NCBI RefSeq assembly: GCF_015351105.1
Contig: NZ_JADKRR010000001.1
Coordinates: 124,001-188,000 of the forward strand
Reading direction: 5' to 3'
Source: Clavibacter sp. VKM Ac-2872
GTDB taxonomy: Bacteria > Actinomycetota > Actinomycetes > Actinomycetales > Microbacteriaceae
DNA length: 64,000 nucleotides
Both the position numbers and the translations under genes were made by a program. Under the pieces are notes generated by a model that was not told where the DNA came from, did not search any database, and was given only the letters and a program-made list of their open reading frames with translations. Below, in pieces: positions 62,484 to 64,000 of this stretch. How positions within the stretch are numbered: position 1 is the stretch's first letter; each line of letters begins with the position of its first letter.

Positions 62484-62697
62484 CCATTTCCTCGCGCTGA
62501 CGTGCAGCTAGACCGGCCGTAGTGCCGCGTCGCGCCATAAATTTCGTTCTGCGTGAAAGGCGAGTCGCATTCACGAGCGGAGGCCGGGAGGGCGCAGTCG
62601 TCGTGACGGCGGCTGCGCCTCCCTTGGTCGTCGAGCTGGGAGAGTCCAGACCATCCCGGGGCGTGTGGACGTCAGTCAGGCATTCGCCGGCAGAGGA
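62484..62697. other. Intergenic region with no recognisable gene
   Basis: The 214 bases between the MFS stop and the secreted-protein stop show no protein or RNA gene, but the base composition starts to drop here, marking the left edge of the AT-richer segment. Confidence 0.4.
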
Positions 62698-63588
62698 TCA
62701 CTGCCCACCGGAAAGCGCAAGCGCATAGCTGGCGGGCTCACGTGCCTCATCGGATTCGCTCGTCGGGCGGGTGCCTGCTGCGCCGAAGGTGGTGATCTGA
62801 TCTTCTGCGCGCTCGCCGACTCTGGTGTCAACGAACAGGTCATGTCCGATGTTGCGCAGGCCATCGACGGACGCGATATCCGCCTCGTGTGCGTCGTCCG
62901 TGAGGATGAATTGATGAGTCTCGACGGCGCCATCCGCTTCTGGGATGCTGTTTCGGACGGAGATCGCGCGCTGAGAGAAGCTGCTGTTAGACGCCCGGGC
63001 GGATGTGACGTAGTCCTCCTCGGAGCCGCCGGAGGTGAATAGGAAAGTGTCTGAAGCGTTAGACGCCCTCCATAGCTGCACTCCTTCATACTGACCGATT
63101 GCGACCAGGTCATCCTTCGAGAGATTCGACGCGGAAGCAACATGCAGTAAGGCGGAGTTCGGGACGACAGTGTTTTCGACGCGGCCCTCAGTGGCTGTGG
63201 ATTCTTCGATGACATCACTGCGGATCCGTCCTACATCCAAGGCAGCGGCCTTGGCGTTATGGCTGGCGGTCTCCCCTGGCGACTTCCACTTGAACGCACC
63301 CTTCCGGTAGTTCCGGGTGTCGTAGATCGTGGCCTCATAGCTCCAGGCATTCGTAGTGGCTGTGCCGAGCCATACTTGTATGTTAGCCAACCCGGTTATC
63401 GTCTCCTCGGTGAATCCTGCCGTGATCCCGGTGCGGCTTTGATGCACTGTCCCCTCTGTATAGATGACATCAGGAGCCGCACTTCCGTCGAAGAAGGTCG
63501 CGGTCGCAGCTTGCGCTGGCGTCGCGACAGTCATCGCCAACGCAGTAGGGGATACAAATGATGCTATGGCGATTTGCTTTCTTTTCAT
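62698..63588 (-). CDS. Secreted protein of unknown function, AT-richer than its surroundings
   Basis: A 296-residue exported protein. The signal peptide runs MKRKQIAIASFVSPTALAMTVATPAQA, cleaved near AQA-ATA, with an AAAGGA site. The body has TTNAWSYEATIYDTRNYRKGAF and a long hydrophilic C-terminus rich in Asn, Thr and Ser. No enzyme motif or membrane anchor is visible. It is less GC-rich than neighbours and might be horizontally acquired. A weak resemblance to bacteriocin-like surface proteins is not enough to name it. Confidence 0.6.
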   Translation of the reverse strand: MKRKQIAIASFVSPTALAMTVATPAQAATATFFDGSAAPDVIYTEGTVHQSRTGITAGFTEETITGLANIQVWLGTATTNAWSYEATIYDTRNYRKGAFKWKSPGETASHNAKAAALDVGRIRSDVIEESTATEGRVENTVVPNSALLHVASASNLSKDDLVAIGQYEGVQLWRASNASDTFLFTSGGSEEDYVTSARASNSSFSQRAISVRNSIPEADGAVETHQFILTDDAHEADIASVDGLRNIGHDLFVDTRVGERAEDQITTFGAAGTRPTSESDEAREPASYALALSGGQ

Positions 63589-63707
63589 CAGATGGTTCCT
63601 TTCGTTGGTGTCTCTTTTGGAAGAGAACTTCATGGTTCATCTCGCCGGAACGATCCCACATTCGAAGCAGGCGAAGTAACAGAACGAAACACGACGCTGT
63701 CGCGGCA

Positions 63708-63730
63708 TTGCCGCTGGTGGTCAGCGGCAA
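63708..63730. promoter_or_regulatory. Perfect hairpin upstream of the AT-rich secreted gene
   Basis: TTGCCGCTG-GTGGT-CAGCGGCAA, a 9-base perfect inverted repeat 120 bases before the start of the secreted protein on the minus strand. It could be a terminator or an operator; orientation gives no preference. Confidence 0.4.
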
Positions 63731-63841
63731 GATGGAGACCCGCCATGAGCGGGCAATGTCCTCGTAGGAGGAGATGCCGAGGTCCCGTGCGCAATATCTG
63801 TGCGTGGGGAATTAGGCCGATGAGTGAGGAGCGATGACGTG

Positions 63842-64000
63842 ATGGGATTCAATGGACGACTCTCGGCCGCCCTGGCGGAAGCGCAGGCGCGGCGTCAGCG
63901 AGCCGAGAGTGGCCGTGCTCCCGATGACAGCAGGGGTGCTCGACCAGATGCCTTCGACGGGCACGCGACCCCGCTGCCGCCGTACGAGAAGGTCGCACGG
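63842..64000 (+). CDS. 5' part of a protein running off the right edge
   Basis: ATG 63842 with a GAGGAG site at 63826-63831 opens a frame that stays open to the window end: MGFNGRLSAALAEAQARRQR followed by a Gly/Asp/Arg-rich stretch and PPYEKVAR. The first 53 codons do not identify a family. Confidence 0.55.
   Translation, partial: MGFNGRLSAALAEAQARRQRAESGRAPDDSRGARPDAFDGHATPLPPYEKVAR

Overview
The window is high-GC actinobacterial DNA. The codon bias, frequent GTG starts, 4-base ATGA/GTGA gene overlaps and the gene families (two-gene crcB, secreted AroQ chorismate mutase, SigK/RskA-type sigma and anti-sigma, WXG100-like proteins) suggest Microbacteriaceae, possibly a Clavibacter-like plant-associated genus; that assignment is an inference. 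No rRNA, tRNA, CRISPR, insertion sequence or prophage structural gene was recognised.

Layout. (1) 1-1921: a LacI-type regulator and a six-helix Pr6Pr membrane protein. (2) 2177-16095: the most striking region, a 12-gene, one-strand, mostly translationally overlapping cluster. It encodes a UDP-sugar 6-dehydrogenase, a glucarate-dehydratase-like enolase-superfamily enzyme, two ATP-grasp ligases, a GNAT/Fem-like acyltransferase, two Gfo/Idh dehydrogenases, a DegT aminotransferase and a degenerate DegT-like partner, a TIM-barrel isomerase, an M20 hydrolase and an MFS exporter. It reads as an uncharacterised pathway for an exported small molecule joining an amino-uronic-acid-like unit to amino acids. 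(3) 16307-18657: a cysteine-motif hypothetical protein and a GT4 glycosyltransferase. (4) 18865-22844: a catabolic island with a TRAP-type permease, a small membrane protein, an RraA-fold aldolase, an IclR regulator and a 6-phosphogluconate-dehydrogenase-like enzyme, with a palindrome in front. (5) 22862-25161: DUF4287, a DHA2-type MFS pump and a small monooxygenase-fold protein. (6) 25277-30196: an accessory island with tandem paralogous membrane proteins, two WXG/LXG-like candidate type VII secretion proteins and an LpqN/EspG-like protein. (7) 30233-32657: a decayed amine oxidase, a MerR regulator and a DUF218 protein.

(8) 32728-35439: a candidate fluoride riboswitch, two crcB fluoride channels, and GNAT, methyltransferase and Nudix genes. 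(9) 35764-38195: two small secreted paralogs with a decayed third copy, flanking a D-Ala-D-Ala ligase. (10) 38412-43202: DUF3100 permease, RpiR regulator, 3-hydroxyisobutyrate-dehydrogenase-like enzyme and aldehyde dehydrogenase, with GATTGCA repeats at the promoter. (11) 43396-47355: ThuA, Gfo/Idh, ROK and HAD genes, probably a sugar-utilisation unit behind a LacI-like operator. (12) 47550-57780: mostly housekeeping and accessory genes: secreted chorismate mutase, YnfA, FBP zinc-finger protein, GH95-type glycosidase, DMT permease divergent from a TetR regulator with twin operators, HIT, SDR and a PH-domain protein. (13) 57866-60045: YceI plus an ECF sigma/anti-sigma pair. (14) 60058-64000: a small hypothetical gene convergent with a GIY-YIG-like gene, an EntS-like MFS, an AT-richer secreted protein of unknown function, and a gene running off the right edge.

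The catabolic units share one design, in which a sugar or hydroxy-acid permease or dehydrogenase set is controlled by an adjacent regulator. The cluster at 2-16 kb and the 25-30 kb and 62.7-63.6 kb segments look acquired, because they are visibly richer in A/T or in unfamiliar proteins than their surroundings.
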